This document shows positions 1 through 8,390 of a DNA stretch of 64,000 nt, one piece after another. How positions within the stretch are numbered: the first letter of the stretch is position 1; the number at the start of each line of letters is the position of its first letter. The notes below the pieces were generated by a model that saw only the letters and a list, made by a program, of their open reading frames with translations, was not told the DNA's origin and did not search any database. Source of the DNA: Suttonella indologenes (lineage in GTDB: Bacteria; Pseudomonadota; Gammaproteobacteria; Cardiobacteriales; Cardiobacteriaceae); the NCBI RefSeq assembly GCF_900460215.1, contig NZ_UHIA01000004.1:286501-350500 (forward strand), given 5' to 3'. A program made the translations under genes and the position numbers.

Positions 1-18
1 AGTGATTTTATTAGTCAT
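1..18 (-). CDS. start of a gene continuing past the left edge (probable RTX partner)
   Basis: Six codons (MTNKIT) start at an ATG that overlaps the end of the frameshifted lipoprotein gene. A good AAGGAG ribosome binding site lies seven bases upstream. In the island at 7.3-15.7 kb the same kind of lipoprotein gene is followed at once by an RTX gene, so by position this should be another RTX protein. The sequence shown is too short to confirm that. Confidence 0.4.
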
Positions 19-953
19 GATTTTCTCCTTTGCTAACTGCATCATCTACACGAAAACTATTTACTAACTTAATTGTATTCTCTTCATATTTCTGCCATTC
101 AGCAAGTATATGACGGTTATAACTTAAATATACCCATGCTTTCATATCATTTGGCAAATGAAAATGATGTGTACAAGGTGGGCGAGCTACTTTGGCATTT
201 GAGCAACGAATAAAGGTTTGTACTTTACCTTTCTCATCACGGCGGACAAAAACATCATCTGTGTCTGCATCTTCACGCCATATTTTTCCGGTTTTAGGAT
301 TGATTTCCATTGCAGCATACACTTCTAAACCATTTCCAAGGATTCACCTCATAATCGACATTTCCTAAATGTCGATTTAAGGAAGCACTTAAAGCCTCAG
401 GATTTTTTCCATAAGAGTTGCCGGAAGAAATGCCAACATCAATCCAGTCAAATGTATTCCGCTCTCTATCTTTTTTGCGCGCATAATATAAACTTTCATT
501 TAAGCGGTCATAAAGCTGCAAATCACGATTGCGAAATTCAAAGCCAAAAGACTCAAGAACAGAATCATAATTGCGAATGCTGGGTTTGAAATTGCGCAGG
601 GCTTCGTGGTCAAAACCGGGCGAGTCGTTATATTCCACATATTCCACCACCGTAGGCGGCAAATTCACCGGTACGCCGCCTAAATTGCCGATGATATAGG
701 GTTTGCCGTATTTATCTTTGAGGGCATCATCGGGCATGATACCTGCCGCACCGCCGCCCATTGTGCGGGCAAGATTGGCGGTATCGGCGGCGGTTAGTGC
801 GGTATTTGGCGGTGGATTGCTTTGACTTGATGTTGTTTGAACTTGTGCTTTATTACTCTCTGTTGGATTTTTATTTTGCGGTTCGCAAGCAGAGATGAGG
901 CTGCAGAGCAGTAGAAGAACTGAGATTGATGTGTTGGAGATGCTGTACTTCAT
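11..953 (-). pseudogene. frameshifted RTX-associated lipoprotein
   Basis: This is a paralogue of the two intact lipoproteins at 7414 and 8624. It begins with a signal peptide and an LISAC lipobox, and shares the block GGGAAGIMPDDA and the following YGKPYIIGNLGGVPVNLPP. The first part is open from 953 to 294. The rest (from INPKTGK to the stop at 11) continues in another frame. The switch falls at the TTGGAAATGG stretch near 337-346: removing one A restores NPWNGLEVYAAMEINPKTGK, which matches the intact copies. It could be a real mutation, a phase-variable A tract (only three bases, so unlikely) or a sequencing error. Confidence 0.8.
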
Positions 954-1370
954 AAAGTTTTCCTAAAAAAGAATTCATCCTATTTGGCGTAATTTACAAT
1001 TTTTTAATTTGCTTTGTCAAGTGTTTGTTATCAGTTGTTTATCGTTTTAGCAAATCTCAGCTAGAGTTTAGCAAATACATAGTTGTGGAAATGAATTTCT
1101 GACATGAGCGCTGTGTGTTTTCTTAATTATATAGCCGTTAAACTTTAAAACAAGACGGAATTTCCTACGAAGAGCAAAGAAAGCAAAGTTTTGAGCAAAA
1201 CTCGCTACGCAGAGCCGGCGAAACTGCAAATTTCCACAAAACCAGTTACGGAGCCTCAAAATCCCCTTTTGCCTTGCCGCAGACAGCGCAGGATTTTTCG
1301 GGAACAAGCGCGTCACTGTTTGAGCGATTAACGAAGTCCGAAGCGTTTTGACGTGCGCCGAAAAATTCAA

Positions 1371-1417
1371 GCTGCCAGGTACGGAACTCCGCGTAGCGGA
1401 GTTCCGTACCTGGCAGC
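1371..1417. repeat. perfect 22-bp inverted repeat, loop GTA
   Basis: Positions 1371-1392 and 1396-1417 are exact reverse complements with a three-base loop. The core reads GGAACTCCGC-GTA-GCGGAGTTCC. The right arm is also readable in frame as V-P-G-S just before the UPF0210 fragment, as expected for that family, so the left arm looks like a fold-back copy of coding sequence. Confidence 0.85.
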
Positions 1418-1654
1418 ACCAGCGCGGACACCATTGCCGGCATTATTGCCGATGAAGCGGCAATCGGCATGATTAACAGCAAAACCACCGCCGTGCGTAT
1501 CATTCCCGTGCCGAATAAAGAGGTGGGCGAAATGGTAGAATTTGGCGGTTTGCTGGGTTCTGCACCGATTATGCCGGTCAAAACAGGGGATTGCAGCGTG
1601 TTTGTCAATCGCGGTGGACGCATCCCCGCGCCAGTGCAGTTTTTGAAAAATTAA
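1418..1654 (+). pseudogene. 3' fragment of UPF0210 (DUF711) gene, copy 1
   Basis: Reads TSADTIAGIIADEAAIG, then MINSKTTAVRIIPVP, VGEMVEFGGLLG and a final NRGGRIPAP before the stop. I recognise these as the conserved C-terminus of the UPF0210/PFL family, normally about 450 residues. The gene is cut at its 5' side by the hairpin at 1371-1417, so only about 79 codons remain. No start or ribosome binding site fits a functional product. A complete gene presumably exists elsewhere. Confidence 0.75.
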
Positions 1655-1686
1655 AGAATTTGGCTCCAAAACTGCCGCCGCGGCGG

Positions 1687-2239
1687 TAGTTTCATAATCA
1701 GTAATCACATCCTGACCATGTCCCTTAGCAAAGACATAAGTATCATTGCCATAGCCGCCATTTAAATAATCATTACCTGCGCCGCCGTTCAAAATATCGT
1801 TACCGTTATTGCCATAGAGCTTGTCATCGCCCGCTTCGCCGTACAGTTCATCGTCTTTGTCTGCACCACGCAGCACATCGTCTCCTCCGCCTGCATAGAC
1901 AATGCCTTTGCCTTGCCAGTATTGATAGTTATCGCTATTCTCTGTGCCATGCAGAATCAAACCGTTTTCCATCAGTTCTTCTAAGCTGAAAGTCTGATCG
2001 GCAAATTGGAAGATTTCAATTTTATGGGCATTATCAGAGAAAAAGTATTCGATTTTGACGCTGTCTTCTGCACTTGTTTGAATGATTAAATGCGTGCCTT
2101 CTTGGCGGAAGATGGCTTCTGCTCTTTGAATATCGCTAAAGACAATGCGGTCGGTATTGGCGGTAGTTTCATAATCAGTAATCACATCCTGACCATGTCT
2201 CTTAGCAAAGACATAAGTATCATTGCCATAGCCGCCATT
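1687..2239 (-). pseudogene. isolated RTX repeat unit (fragment of an RTX gene)
   Basis: On the minus strand this reads GNDTYVFAK, HGQDVITDYETTA, then IFRQEGTHLIIQ, FQFADQTFSLEELM, ADKDDELYGEAGDDKLYG and NGGYGNDTYVFAKGHGQDV. This is one complete unit of the ~158-residue type repeated six times in the RTX protein at 9601, but with clearly different sequence. It begins and ends in the same repeat motif and is bounded on both sides by the 555 bp module. It has no start, secretion signal or stop of its own, so it is a remnant or unexpressed cassette. Confidence 0.85.
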
Positions 2240-2481
2240 TATAGCCGTTAAACTTTAAAACAAGACGGAATTTCCTACGAAGAGCAAAGAAAGCAAAGTT
2301 TTGAGCAAAACTCGCTACGCAGAGCCGGCGAAACTGCAAATTTCCACAAAACCAGTTACGGAGCACTCAAAATCCCCTTTTGCCTTGCCGCAGACAGCGC
2401 AGGATTTTTCGGGAACAAGCGCGTCACTGTTTGAGCGATTAACGAAGTCCGAAGCGTTTTGACGCGCGCCGAAAAATTCAA

Positions 2482-2522
2482 GCTGGCAAGGGAACTCCGC
2501 TACGCGGAGTTCCCTTGCCAGC
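2482..2522. repeat. perfect 19-bp inverted repeat, loop TAC
   Basis: Counterpart of the hairpin at 1371-1417. Arms 2482-2500 and 2504-2522 are exact reverse complements. The outer arm sequence differs from copy 1 on both sides in a compensating way. The central 23 bases are the reverse complement of the copy 1 centre. Confidence 0.85.
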
Positions 2523-2759
2523 ACCAGCGCGGACACCATTGCCGGCATTATTGCCGATGAAGCGGCAATCGGCATGATTAACAGCAAAACCACCGCCGTG
2601 CGTATCATTCCCGTGCCGAATAAAGAGGTGGGCGAAATGGTGGAATTTGGCGGTTTGCTAGATTCTGCACCGATTATACCGGTCAAAACAGGGGATTGCA
2701 GCGTGTTTGTCAATCGTGGTGGACGCATCTCCGCGCCAGTGCAGTCTTTGAAAAATTAA
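2523..2759 (+). pseudogene. 3' fragment of UPF0210 (DUF711) gene, copy 2
   Basis: Same fragment as at 1418-1654 with a few substitutions (for example GLLDSAPIIPV for GLLGSAPIMPV, and GGRISAP for GGRIPAP). It is again preceded by a perfect hairpin instead of the rest of the gene. Not expected to be functional. Confidence 0.75.
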
Positions 2760-2825
2760 AGAATTTGGCTCCAAAACTGCCGCCGCGGCAGCAGTTTTTT
2801 TATTTGTTGCAGTTGGATTGTAAAT

Positions 2826-3437
2826 TCAAGAGTTAGAAAAATTCAAGCGAATCTTAATTTCAAAGGAATATATTTTTAGCGGAAGACGGTCAAATTTCTT
2901 TACAAAATTAACCAGTTGACTGTTTTTATAATTCGCATATTCAAAGCTAACGGCCACCATGTCGGGATACAGCCATTTGTCTGCACCGCGTTGTTTCTTG
3001 TTGCTTTGTTCGTGATAGATAGTGCGCGAAGAAGCATCGAAGGTCTGATTGCCATTAAGAAATTTGCTCAATAACGGATGCAAATCACGTTCATGAAATG
3101 AAGATGTATTAGGTTTTTCCGGAATATCTTCGGGTTCTACAGGAAGCTCAACGCCTTGATTATGACTACGGCGCGCGGACAAAAGAAAATATTTTGGTCT
3201 GCTGCCTTCTGTGTAAATCTTGCCGTCGGCTTTTTTTGCTTCGGTATATAAATTAGAGCTAATACTGTCTTGTAGTCTTTTTTCTATAGAGGCTATCCCA
3301 ATAGAGTCGTCATAGGAATTAAGCTGTTTATAGAGTTGATTTTGTTGGATATATTCCCAAATGTCAAGGTGAGTTGCAGGACGGTTTAATGCTTCTAATG
3401 CCTGAATGCCCAATTCCAGATAAGATAGTTTCTTCAT
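2826..3437 (-). pseudogene. COG2958-like protein with N-terminal HARE-HTH, C-terminus missing
   Basis: The first ~70 residues (MKKLSYLELGIQALEALNRP onward, with a WEYI motif) resemble a HARE-HTH winged helix. The later KWLYPDMVAV and LKIYSFEIK match the start of the endonuclease-like domain of COG2958 proteins. The family normally continues for roughly another 80-100 residues after the YSFEIK strand. Here the frame stops soon after (RLNFSNS), close to the junction with the 555 bp module. I read it as truncated by that rearrangement. The start at 3437 is chosen because homology begins there; ATG 3446 is possible. Function is unknown, and a DNA-binding or restriction-like role is family inference. 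Confidence 0.6.
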
Positions 3438-3472
3438 TTTTCGCATTTCTGTACCAGAGATTGTCAACTGTC

Positions 3473-5137
3473 TTATCCCTCACAACTGCTGCAATTGAGT
3501 AAATTGCGGTTGAAGTTTTGGGCGGCGCTGATGCTGTGTTGATAGTAAATGGATTTCATCCCGAGTTCCGCCGCGGTGAGATAGAGTTGATTGATGTCTC
3601 GAGTCGGTGTGTTGGGATGAATCATGACGTTGATGCTTTGCCCTTGGTCGATGTATTTCTGCCGCTGTGCCGCTTGTTGTATGACGGCTAATTGGCTGAT
3701 TTCGGCGAAGGTTTTAAAGACTTCTTTTTCTTGCTCGCTGAGTTGCTCAAGATGTTGCACCGAGCCGTCGTGCAGTAGGATGCTTTCCCAAATATTGCTG
3801 CTGTTCAGTCCTTTGCTTTCCAAGAGTTTGACAAGGAATGGGTTTTTATAGGTGGTTTTGATTTTCGCCAAGTCTTTAACATGGTAGTTTGATTTAAAGG
3901 GTTCGACTGAGGGCGAGACGCTGCCTAGGATGAAGCTGCTGGATTTGGTGGGGGCGATGCTCATCAGGGTGGTGTTGCGCCGTCCGTAGCCTTGCAGTAT
4001 TTCCGGCTCGCCGAATTTTGCTGCCAAGGCTTGCGAGGCGGCGAGGGTTTTGTTTTGCAGGCATTTGAAAATTTCGTTGTTTTTCTGCATGGCGGCGAAG
4101 CTGTCGAAGGCGATCATTTCCGATTGCAGGTAGCTGTGCCAGCCAAGCACGCCCAAGCCGAGTGCGCGGTGGCGTTTGGCGAAGCGGTGGGCGCGGTCGA
4201 GATAGGGAAGGTCGGCGCTTTTGTCGATGAATTCGCTCATGACGGCATCGAGGAAATAGGTTAGGGTTTCTACCGCATCCGTGTCTTTCCATTCGTTGTA
4301 ATGGAGCAGGTTCATGGAGGAGAGGCAGCAGACGAAGCTTTCTTCTTCGCTGGCGGGCAGCATGATTTCCGTGCAGAGGTTGGAGGCGTAGATGGGCATG
4401 TCGCGGTCTTTATAGACTTCCGGACGTCCTGCATTGGCATTGTCTTTGAAGAAGAGGTAGGGAATGCCGCTTTCGGATTTACGTTGCAGGAGTTTTGCCC
4501 AGATGCGGCGTTTGTCGGCATCGCCGGCTTTCATGCTTTCCAGCCAGTCGTTGCCGATGCAGACGCCGTAATACATGAGTTGGATGGGGTTGCCTTCGCT
4601 GTGGATTTCCAGCCATTCTTCGATGTCGCCATGTTCGATGTCGATGTAGCCGGCGAATTGTCCTTTGCGCGAGGTGCCTTGGCTGATGACGTCGATGACG
4701 GTGTCGAATAGTTTGGTGAAGTTAAAGGAGCCGTCGGATTTGCCGTTGTTGCTGATGTCGCTGCCGCGCGGGCGGATGGCGCCGAAGTAGGCGCTGGTGC
4801 CGCCGCCGATTTTGCTCATCATGCCGACTTCCGCCGTGGTGCGCATGATGTCGTAAATGGAGTCGCCGATGAAGCTGCCGAAGCAGGAAATCGGCAATCC
4901 GCGACCCAGTCCGAAGTTCGACCAGATCGGCGAGGAGAGCGAGAAGTAGCCGCGCGCCATGTAATGATAGAATTTGTCGCCGAAAGCGAGGTCTTGCAGC
5001 AGGGCTGCGGCATGGTCGGCGATGGCGCGTATGCGCGCTTCGGGGCTTGTGCCTTCGAGGAGATAGCCGCGTTGCAAGAAGAGGCGGCTGTCGTCATTGA
5101 GCCAGTCGAAGTCTGGACGGTCTTTAGAATAAGTCAT
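3473..5137 (-). CDS. nrdA: ribonucleoside-diphosphate reductase, alpha subunit (class Ia type, no ATP cone)
   Basis: Large subunit that reduces ribonucleoside diphosphates to deoxyribonucleotides together with NrdB. Visible active-site elements are the first redox cysteine in LPISCFGSF (about residue 85), the radical site NLCTEI (about 253-258), the partner cysteine in CCLSSMNL (about 271), the tyrosine pair in SIYYQHS (about 531-532) and the C-terminal relay CSSC. At 554 residues it is about 200 shorter than the E. coli enzyme, and the N-terminal ATP-cone is absent, so overall ATP/dATP activity control is probably missing. The start ATG at 5137 overlaps the nrdB end by 14 bases, implying translational coupling. 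Confidence 0.93.
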   Translation of the reverse strand: MTYSKDRPDFDWLNDDSRLFLQRGYLLEGTSPEARIRAIADHAAALLQDLAFGDKFYHYMARGYFSLSSPIWSNFGLGRGLPISCFGSFIGDSIYDIMRTTAEVGMMSKIGGGTSAYFGAIRPRGSDISNNGKSDGSFNFTKLFDTVIDVISQGTSRKGQFAGYIDIEHGDIEEWLEIHSEGNPIQLMYYGVCIGNDWLESMKAGDADKRRIWAKLLQRKSESGIPYLFFKDNANAGRPEVYKDRDMPIYASNLCTEIMLPASEEESFVCCLSSMNLLHYNEWKDTDAVETLTYFLDAVMSEFIDKSADLPYLDRAHRFAKRHRALGLGVLGWHSYLQSEMIAFDSFAAMQKNNEIFKCLQNKTLAASQALAAKFGEPEILQGYGRRNTTLMSIAPTKSSSFILGSVSPSVEPFKSNYHVKDLAKIKTTYKNPFLVKLLESKGLNSSNIWESILLHDGSVQHLEQLSEQEKEVFKTFAEISQLAVIQQAAQRQKYIDQGQSINVMIHPNTPTRDINQLYLTAAELGMKSIYYQHSISAAQNFNRNLLNCSSCEG

Positions 5138-6107
5138 CTGCGGTAATCTGTTTGCCTTTTTTACTGTAATCGGTGCTGCGTTTGTAGAAGAAATCATGCT
5201 CTTTGCCGGAGAGGATTTCGATGTCGAACCATTCGGTTTCGCGCAGCGCTTGGGTGTCTATCAGATAGGGCGTGTTAATGCCGAGTATGCTGAGAGAGTT
5301 GTTGTAACGGTTGGTGATGTAGTTTTCCACGGTGGCGCGACTGATGAAGTCCAGGTCGCCTGCTTCAAAAATCCAATCCAAGATGCCGCGTTCGGCTTCA
5401 AGCGCTTGGTCTGCCAAGCCTTGCAGCTCGTGATAGAAATCAGGCGTGAATAAGCGCGGATGTTCGTCGTGGATGATTTGATAGAGGGCGATGCCGAAGC
5501 GGCCGTGAATTTCTTCTTCTTTCGAGGTGGCTTCCACGGCATTGGAGATGCCTTTGAACAAATTGCGGTGTTTGTTGAAAGACATAATGATGAGGAATTG
5601 CCCGAAGAGTGAAATATGCTCGACAAAAAGGGAGAACATAACTAGCGACAGAACGAAGCGTTCGCGTCCGATGTCTTTATCGCGCATGAAATCTTCCATG
5701 TAGTTAATCCGCGCCATGAGGGCGGGAATCTCGGTGATGTGGGCGAACATGTCATTCATGCCCAGTTTTTCCAGCAGGAAGGAATAGGCATCTTTATGGC
5801 GGATTTCGCTTTCGGCGAAGGTGCCGCCCACATCATCGATTTCCGGCTTGGGGAAGTAGCGGTATAAATCGCCCCAAAAGCGTTTGACGTTGACTTCCAC
5901 TTGCGAGATGGCGAGCATGGCGCGCGTGAGGGCGCTGCGTTCGCGCTCGTTAATCACGGTTTTGTAGTCTTGAATATCGCTGGTGAAGTTAAATTCGGTA
6001 TGCAGCCAGTAAGAATGGCGGATAGCGTCTTTAAACTCCAAGAGTTCCGGGTATTCATAGGGTTTGATTTCTAGGCGTTTTTCAAACAGATTGCGTTTTG
6101 CGGTCAT
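5124..6107 (-). CDS. nrdB: ribonucleoside-diphosphate reductase, beta subunit
   Basis: Radical-generating small subunit. The diiron/dimetal ligands can be placed: Glu in QVEVNVKRFWGD, Glu and His in AESEIRHKDAY, Glu in FVEHISLFG, and Glu/His in KEEEIHG. The radical tyrosine follows the EIRH ligand at the normal spacing (EIRHKDAY), so this is a tyrosyl-radical type, not class Ic. No ATP cone is present. Start chosen at ATG 6107 (MTAKRN); an in-frame ATG at 6143 would add a short tail with no conserved residues. First gene of the nrdB-nrdA operon, with NrdR-like sites about 125 bases upstream. Confidence 0.93.
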   Translation of the reverse strand: MTAKRNLFEKRLEIKPYEYPELLEFKDAIRHSYWLHTEFNFTSDIQDYKTVINERERSALTRAMLAISQVEVNVKRFWGDLYRYFPKPEIDDVGGTFAESEIRHKDAYSFLLEKLGMNDMFAHITEIPALMARINYMEDFMRDKDIGRERFVLSLVMFSLFVEHISLFGQFLIIMSFNKHRNLFKGISNAVEATSKEEEIHGRFGIALYQIIHDEHPRLFTPDFYHELQGLADQALEAERGILDWIFEAGDLDFISRATVENYITNRYNNSLSILGINTPYLIDTQALRETEWFDIEILSGKEHDFFYKRSTDYSKKGKQITADDLF

Positions 6108-6229
6108 AGAAAAAAGGTAGGGAATAGAAAAAACAGACCGCATTGTAGCCGTATTTGCGTTTTCTACAATCTTGACAATTGCCGGGCTTTATTTACCCTT
6201 TGGAATTACTGGAAAAATAATTTTTTCTC

Positions 6230-6273
6230 CACAAGATGTTGAAGGTTTTTTGTACGCCGCACTATATCTTGTG
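6230..6273 (-). promoter_or_regulatory. paired NrdR-box-like operator upstream of nrdB
   Basis: CACTATATCTTGTG (6260-6273) fits the palindromic NrdR box well. CACAAGATGTTGAA (6230-6243) is a weaker second box. Their starts are 30 bases apart, close to three helical turns, the usual arrangement for this repressor. The pair lies between fieF and nrdB and should control the nrd operon. Confidence 0.65.
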
Positions 6274-6321
6274 GTTTTAAGCTTGGGCGAGACGCTGTTT
6301 AAAGCGGTATTTTTGCAAGGG

Positions 6322-7233
6322 TTATTCGGCGCCTAATTTGTAGCGGTCGTCATGGGCGACGCAGATTGGTTCAAGGTGAATCATGATTTCGCAGGGACCG
6401 TCGAATTCAGCTGCAATCGCGATTTCCACTTCGTCATTGATACGGTGCGCCTCAAAGAGAGAAATATCATCAGGAAATTCCAAATGCATATCAATCATGC
6501 GCCAATGCGCCAATTTGCGCGCGCGCAGGCGGTGTACGCCCACAGCGCCCTCAACGCTTGCGATAGCCAGTCTGATTTTTTTCATTTCTTCAGGCGGCAA
6601 AGCCTCATCCATAAGAATGGAAATGGCGTCTTTAATAATCTGCCAAACATTGCGCAGCATAAAGAGGCTGATCAGTATGGCGAAAATAGGGTCGGCGATG
6701 GTCAATCCGAATAAACCGCTGAGAATAAGGGCGATCAATACGCCGCTATTGGTCAGCAAATCATTAAGATAATTGAGACTGTCGGCGCGCATCGATTGCG
6801 AATCGATTTGCCGCAACACATGGCGCTGATAGAGTACCAGTCCTAAAGTCATACAAATAGAGATAAGCATCACACCAATCGCTATCCAATCATTATTGAG
6901 CGCGCTGGGGCGGAAGAGGCGCGGCAGAGCGCTGACAATCAGAAATAAAGAAGAACCGGCGATAAACATTGCCTGCGTGACGGCGGAAAGACTTTCCGCT
7001 TTACCGTGACCGTAGTGATGATTGTCATCGGCTTCTTGCATGGCATAACGCACCGCAATGAGATTCACGCCGCTGGCGGCAATATCCGTAACCGAGTCCA
7101 TCAAGGAAGCCAGCAAACTGACCGAATCGCTAAGCCACCATGCGGCGAATTTGAAAAGCACAAGACAGGTCGCCACGATGACCGATGCCATGCTAGCGCG
7201 TTTGAGCAAATCATGTTTTTCGGCGTAGGTCAT
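6322..7233 (-). CDS. cation diffusion facilitator, FieF/YiiP-like
   Basis: Six-helix inner-membrane metal/proton antiporter with a C-terminal cytoplasmic metal-binding domain, about 303 residues. The opening of TM2 has the expected LASLMDSVTD pair (D46, D50), and HHYGHGKAESL follows. In TM5 the family motif HxxxD reads NYLND, so the histidine that normally helps bind zinc is Asn (N154) while D158 is kept. The domain end has HRLRARK and EIMIHLEP. The Asn suggests altered metal choice; iron, manganese or zinc cannot be decided. Start at ATG 7233 by alignment with FieF; ATG 7245 is possible. Confidence 0.85.
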   Translation of the reverse strand: MTYAEKHDLLKRASMASVIVATCLVLFKFAAWWLSDSVSLLASLMDSVTDIAASGVNLIAVRYAMQEADDNHHYGHGKAESLSAVTQAMFIAGSSLFLIVSALPRLFRPSALNNDWIAIGVMLISICMTLGLVLYQRHVLRQIDSQSMRADSLNYLNDLLTNSGVLIALILSGLFGLTIADPIFAILISLFMLRNVWQIIKDAISILMDEALPPEEMKKIRLAIASVEGAVGVHRLRARKLAHWRMIDMHLEFPDDISLFEAHRINDEVEIAIAAEFDGPCEIMIHLEPICVAHDDRYKLGAE

Positions 7234-7270
7234 AGTGATTCTCATCTATTGGCAAGCGGCGCATTGTAGC

Positions 7271-7300
7271 AAAAAAATAGCCCGCGCTAGGTGGGCTATC
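7271..7300 (-). terminator. leftward terminator-like hairpin, also left direct repeat of the RTX island
   Basis: Stem TAGCCC...GGGCTA (7278-7298) with an A run on its left, so it would terminate leftward transcripts. It lies upstream of fieF, where no leftward transcript is expected. Almost the same 30 bases recur in the same orientation at 15830-15860, where they follow nirK correctly. Confidence 0.6.
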
Positions 7301-7413
7301 AAACGCAGACAAAATCCTGCAAGAAAAAACAGTATTTCACAAATCATTTTCATTTGATTTTAGCTAATTATTGCTTAATATATTGCGGCAATTCTTTAAA
7401 ATAAGGAAAAGCC

Positions 7414-8379
7414 ATGAAAACTCGTCCGCTTATCTTAAGCATCGCCCTGCTGAGTCTTGTTGCCTGCGACAGCAAACCTACCGAAAGCAGTCAATCCCAA
7501 TCTAATACCGCGCCATCTCATCATGCCGCCGCTGATGCGCAACATACTCCCGCGACAGAAAAACAAGATGCCATGCCCGCTCCTAGTGCCGCAGATGTAG
7601 GGAATTTAGCGCGGGCTATGGGCGGCGGTGCGGCAGGCATCATGCCTGATGATGCACCTAAAGATAAATACGGCAAACCCTATATCATCGGCAATTTAGG
7701 CGGCGTGCCTGTCAATCTGCCGCCGACAATCGTGCGTTTTGTAGAATATACCGATTCCCCCGGCTTTAACCCGCAAGCTCTGCGCAATTTCAAACCCAGC
7801 GTACGAACTTATGACTCCATCATTACTTCTTTTGGCTTTGATTTTCGCAATCATGATAAGCAAATGTTAGACCGGCATAATGATGCTTTAGTTGAAGAAA
7901 GGAAGCAAGAATTAAAAGTCTCCCGTATACAAGATAATGATTGGATTCGAGTTAGTATTTCCGCTAAATTTGCCAATTCAAATCCTAATTTCTTAGATGA
8001 TTCCGTCGCACACTATTATGAAAGAAATCCTCATCTGCCACATACCCCAATTTATCATTATTGGCAACCCAATGGTGAATATTTTCATGGCTTGCAAGTC
8101 AATATTCACCCCGGTATTGACCCTAAAACAGGTAAGGCTTGGCGGGAACATGAAGACGCTAAAGATATATTTGTTTATCGTGATAATGAAGGACGTATAA
8201 AAAGCATCATGAATTGTACTAATAAAGGTATAATTAATAGCTGCACACATCGCTTTAAATTCCCAGAAGAGATGAGTATTTTTATTAGTATTGAATACAA
8301 TAGAGATAATTTACCTTCATGGCAAGAGTTAGAGAAAAATGCTATTAATATGGTGTTAGATTTTCGTAAAGATAAATAA
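7414..8379 (+). CDS. RTX-associated lipoprotein, copy A
   Basis: 321-residue predicted lipoprotein. The signal peptide ends in LVAC at residue 18, followed by a Ser/Thr/Gln/Ala-rich linker to about residue 60. A conserved block follows (GGGAAGIMPDDA, IIGNLGGVPVNLPP) and a C-terminal domain with two cysteines (MNCTNKG, INSCTHRF). Function unknown. The position just before an FrpC-like RTX gene parallels the FrpD lipoprotein-FrpC pair of Neisseria meningitidis; I see only weak sequence resemblance, so a binding or anchoring role for the RTX protein is inference. The ribosome binding site is AAGGAAAAGCC before ATG. It is followed 11 bases later by the truncated RTX start. Confidence 0.85.
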   Translation: MKTRPLILSIALLSLVACDSKPTESSQSQSNTAPSHHAAADAQHTPATEKQDAMPAPSAADVGNLARAMGGGAAGIMPDDAPKDKYGKPYIIGNLGGVPVNLPPTIVRFVEYTDSPGFNPQALRNFKPSVRTYDSIITSFGFDFRNHDKQMLDRHNDALVEERKQELKVSRIQDNDWIRVSISAKFANSNPNFLDDSVAHYYERNPHLPHTPIYHYWQPNGEYFHGLQVNIHPGIDPKTGKAWREHEDAKDIFVYRDNEGRIKSIMNCTNKGIINSCTHRFKFPEEMSIFISIEYNRDNLPSWQELEKNAINMVLDFRKDK

Positions 8380-8390
8380 GGAGAAATAAT

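Larger units (their letters stand above)
1130..1686. repeat. ~555 bp repeated module, copy 1
   Basis: The stretch from TATAGCCGTTAAAC to AAAACTGCCGCCGCGGC is repeated at 2240-2790 with few differences. Its first ~240 bp hold only short reading frames with no recognisable protein. It then contains a long perfect hairpin (1371-1417) and ends with the 3' end of a UPF0210 (DUF711) gene and a GC-rich terminator-like stem. The 954-1129 stretch to its left is AT-rich and should hold the leftward promoter of the broken lipoprotein gene; nothing else is visible there. Confidence 0.85.
2240..2790. repeat. ~555 bp repeated module, copy 2
   Basis: Second copy of the module at 1130-1686, in the same orientation. 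Its left edge cuts RTX coding sequence exactly at a TA dinucleotide (GCCGCCATT-TA-TAGCCG). On its right the terminator-like stem runs into a T tract and then into a truncated COG2958 gene. Confidence 0.85.

Noticed and set aside
1068..1623. Leftward reading frames across the 555 bp module (and their copies at 2315-2728)
   Set aside because: They run through the hairpin and antisense to the UPF0210 end, have no ribosome sites, and exist because the module is repeated; not genes.
3992..5453. Several open frames opposite nrdA and nrdB
   Set aside because: Shadows of the strongly conserved nrd genes caused by codon bias; no independent evidence.
7993..8250. Open frames inside the two lipoprotein genes on both strands (repeated at 9203-9460)
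   Set aside because: Duplicated only because the lipoprotein gene is duplicated; amino-acid make-up unlike a real protein.
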